Shown: piece after piece, positions 62,074 to 64,000 of the stretch
Numbering within the stretch: position 1 is the first letter of the stretch
Layout: every line of letters starts with the position of its first letter
Origin: Saprospiraceae bacterium
Lineage (GTDB): Bacteria > Bacteroidota > Bacteroidia > Chitinophagales > Saprospiraceae
DNA: 64,000 nt
Assembly: GCA_029251525.1 (NCBI GenBank)
Contig: JAQXDE010000038.1
Coordinates: forward strand, 186,001 to 250,000
Direction of reading: 5' to 3'
Translations under genes and position numbers: made by a program
Notes under the pieces: generated by a model
The model's input: the letters and a program-made list of their open reading frames with translations, nothing else
Told to the model about the DNA's origin: nothing
Databases searched by the model: none

Positions 62074-62973
62074 ATGTCTAAAGTTGCCAAAGCACATATT
62101 GCACTTTTTTTAGTAGCATTAATATACGGGGCTAATTATTCAATAGCAAAATTAGTGTTAGATGATAATTATATTCTACCTTTTGGATTTATCGTTTTCC
62201 GGATTTTGAGTGGTGTGGGATTGTTTTGGTTTTTTCATCTAGTTTTCGTTAGAGAAAAAATTAAAAAAGAAGACATTCCAATGCTTTTTTTGTGTGCCTT
62301 TTTTGGCGTTGCTTTAAATCAGATGTGTTTTTTTATGGGACTAAAATATACAACTCCAATCAATGCTTCATTGATTATGACCACTACCCCGATTCTCGTT
62401 TTAGTTGCCTCTGCGATTTTAATAAAAGAGAAAATTACTGTTCAGAAATTGATTGGAATTGTAATTGGTGCATTTGGTGCAATTATATTAATTAGTAAAG
62501 GAGGTTCATTTTCGTTACAACGTGATCAATTATTAGGCGATGCCCTAATTTTTATTAATGCTATTTCATATGGAGTCTATTTGGTTTTAGTAAAAAAGTT
62601 GATGAAACGATATCACCCAATTACTGTAGTTAAATGGGTATTCACCTTTAGTATAATTATAGTTTTACCTTTCGGTTGGAATGATGTAAAAACAATCGAA
62701 TGGTCTACTTTTACACCTGTTATTTGGTTTTCATTTGTTTATGTGTTAATAGCAGTAACTTTTTTAACATACTTACTTAATGCATTTGCTTTGAAAATAG
62801 TAAACCCTTCTGTTACAAGTATTTATATTTATTTTCAACCATTATTTGCGTCTTTTATAGCCTTGACTTTTGGGAAAGATGAATTAAACATTATTAATAT
62901 ATTGGCAGGAATGTTGATATTTATCGGTGTCTTTTTAGTTAGCAAGGAGAACAGTATTTTCCAAAATGAATAG
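62074..62973 (+). CDS. EamA/DMT-family transporter
   Basis: Seen: about ten membrane segments in two homologous EamA halves. The first half has LIYGANYSIAKLVLDDNYIL, FRILSGVGLFWFFHLVF and YTTPINASLIMTTTPILVLV; the second has LLGDALIFINAISYGVYLVL and VNPSVTSIYIYFQPLFASFI. 299 residues, the usual length. Family knowledge: moves small metabolites out of or into the cell; substrate not predictable. It lies 26 bp after the terminator of the sigma operon and is probably separately transcribed. Confidence 0.92.
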   Translation: MSKVAKAHIALFLVALIYGANYSIAKLVLDDNYILPFGFIVFRILSGVGLFWFFHLVFVREKIKKEDIPMLFLCAFFGVALNQMCFFMGLKYTTPINASLIMTTTPILVLVASAILIKEKITVQKLIGIVIGAFGAIILISKGGSFSLQRDQLLGDALIFINAISYGVYLVLVKKLMKRYHPITVVKWVFTFSIIIVLPFGWNDVKTIEWSTFTPVIWFSFVYVLIAVTFLTYLLNAFALKIVNPSVTSIYIYFQPLFASFIALTFGKDELNIINILAGMLIFIGVFLVSKENSIFQNE

Positions 62974-63297
62974 AGCTTTTGTTTAATGTGTTGTCACAAA
63001 TATATTTATTTTTAAATTTTTGTCTTTCCTAGGAATTTATTTTAAGTATATCATTTTACTTAAGTTGCATGTTTTTTTTTATCATGTGTTAAGCTGTGAG
63101 GAAGAGTGTATTAAAGGTTATACTAAAATTATTTATAATTTATTTAATTTTATAATATATTGATTGTCAATTAGTTATACACTTTATGAATTAATTTAAT
63201 ACTAAAAATTATTAATTTTTTTTTCTTTAAAAAAGTAGTTTCTTCAAAAGATTTTTTCAATCTTTACAACAGTTACCACTTTAAACGAGAAATAAAA
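62974..63297. other. Intergenic stretch, nothing recognised
   Basis: Very AT-rich, 324 bases, no hairpin with a T-tract and no gene. It should contain the promoter of the TPR protein gene. Confidence 0.5.
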
Positions 63298-64000
63298 ATG
63301 AAATATCATCACGAAGAAAATATATTAAAAAAGCTTATTTCAAGGTTTTTGGACATGTCACAAAAGGGAACGGTAGGTTTTTTTGAGAAAACGGCACTTT
63401 TAGATTTGATCTTATTTTTTGAAAATGATGATAATGTTGAAAAGGCTCTCGAGGTTTGTGATATTGGGATAGCTCAATATGGATCATCTATGGAGTTTTT
63501 ATTTCATAAAAGTAGATTACATGTTGAGTTAGAGAATCTCGATGAGGCGCTAGTTTATTTAGAAAGAGCTTTGTCTTACTCACCTGAAAACTTTGATTTA
63601 AATTTATTGCAAGCAGAGGTTTGGATTGCTTATGGGGAATTTAAGTTAGCATACAATATTCTTAAAAGTCTCTATCAGAACTCTGGAAACGAAGAGCAAT
63701 CACAAGTTCTTTTTTTGCTGGCGAAAATACATGAAATCAATGGCGATTTCAAAAAGATGTTCTCAGTATTAAAAAAGGCCTTACAAAAAGATCCAAATCA
63801 TCCAATTTTATTAAATAAAATCTGGCTTGCTGTTGAAATGGCTGGATTATACGAAGAAAGTGTTGAATTGCATTTAGCAATAATCGAAGATCATCCTTAT
63901 TCTTATTTAGCGTGGTATAATCTAGGCCAAGCCTATTTTTGTCTCGAGGATTACGAAACTGCTGCAGAAGCCTTTGAATATTCCTTCATTATCAATAGTA
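63298..64000 (+). CDS. Tetratricopeptide-repeat protein, 3' end beyond the window
   Basis: An open frame from ATG 63298 runs off the window, giving the first 234 residues. Seen: several TPR units with the usual spacing: SMEFLFHKSRLHVELENLDE then ALVYLERALSYSPENFDLNL; LQAEVWIAYGEFKLAYNILK; LLAKIHEINGDFKKMFSVLK then KALQKDPNH; and AWYNLGQAYFCLEDYETAAE. No signal peptide, so cytosolic. Family knowledge: Bacteroidota have a conserved cytosolic TPR protein of this type; its role is unknown and TPRs generally bind partner proteins. Total length cannot be judged. Confidence 0.9.
   Translation, partial: MKYHHEENILKKLISRFLDMSQKGTVGFFEKTALLDLILFFENDDNVEKALEVCDIGIAQYGSSMEFLFHKSRLHVELENLDEALVYLERALSYSPENFDLNLLQAEVWIAYGEFKLAYNILKSLYQNSGNEEQSQVLFLLAKIHEINGDFKKMFSVLKKALQKDPNHPILLNKIWLAVEMAGLYEESVELHLAIIEDHPYSYLAWYNLGQAYFCLEDYETAAEAFEYSFIINS

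Noticed and set aside
1-64000. tRNA genes, CRISPR arrays, insertion sequences
   Set aside because: No cloverleaf with TTC-G-A loop, no regularly spaced direct repeats and no transposase motif were found by eye; a covariance-model scan would be decisive.

Overview
The window is 64 kb of AT-rich DNA from a member of the Bacteroidota, probably an environmental, Saprospiria- or Chitinophagia-like lineage (the class is inference). The signs are: three secreted proteins ending in type IX secretion (T9SS) C-terminal sorting domains; many lipoproteins and Bacteroidota-type families (DUF1015, DUF4412, DUF2279, DUF3137, MtaB, the GRxGCQLSG form of Lgt); promoter elements of the TAnnTTTG type in front of several genes; little sign of Shine-Dalgarno sequences; and many GTG or TTG starts. 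I saw no tRNA, rRNA, insertion sequence, CRISPR array or phage module.

Layout. 0-4.4 kb: a very long acyltransferase-HAD-acyltransferase fusion followed by gpsA, together covering glycerol-3-phosphate formation and its two acylations. 4.6-9.9 kb: three minus-strand genes for T9SS-secreted proteins, two of them esterase-like and one unrecognised. 10.4-12.9 kb: a low-molecular-weight phosphatase, a DUF1015 protein and a pseudouridine synthase. 13.2-19.8 kb: the isoleucine/valine operon ilvD-ilvB-ilvN-ilvC-ilvA, with a strong hairpin terminator or attenuator between ilvC and ilvA. 20.8-27.2 kb: a stand-alone receiver protein, rfbA, mtaB and lgt, separated by long stretches of decayed genes. 27.5-33.3 kb: lipoproteins, a DUF4412 protein and a LytTR/LytS-type two-component pair. 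34.5-44.3 kb: xylulokinase, a broken fatty-acid desaturase, a broken GNAT acetyltransferase, an alpha/beta hydrolase, MeaB, fumarylacetoacetase, a PepSY membrane protein and a DUF2279 protein. 44.5-51 kb: a prohibitin-like protein, Pcm, a phosphohexomutase, a Ycf48-like lipoprotein and a RimL-type acetyltransferase. 51.1-54.8 kb: a ParA ATPase with a non-ParB partner that has a ribbon-helix-helix-like end, then DUF3137 and TraB/GumN proteins. 54.8-58.4 kb: menA, rplY, prs and a conserved unknown. 58.5-64 kb: an OmpA/PD40 protein, an ECF sigma / membrane anti-sigma-like / Spy-like trio, an EamA transporter and the start of a TPR protein that runs off the window.

The most distinctive feature is that many apparently empty intervals are not empty. 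Translating them by eye shows eroded genes: a T9SS-secreted protein with a recognisable but broken sorting domain (23.1-24.05 kb), a histidine kinase with its H-box interrupted by TGA (28.3-28.6 kb), an unrecognised gene (20.0-20.8 kb), and desaturase and acetyltransferase genes broken by single lesions. This looks like ongoing gene loss focused on secreted, sensory and lipid-modifying functions, while housekeeping genes stay intact. Intrinsic terminators with A-tract/stem/T-tract symmetry lie between many genes, often serving both strands of convergent pairs.

The strongest candidates for undescribed biology are the PlsB-HAD-PlsC triple fusion linked to gpsA, and the ParA partner protein with repeated short (L/I)(D/E)SL motifs, a charged linker and a putative ribbon-helix-helix end. 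All function calls come from reading the sequence without database searches.
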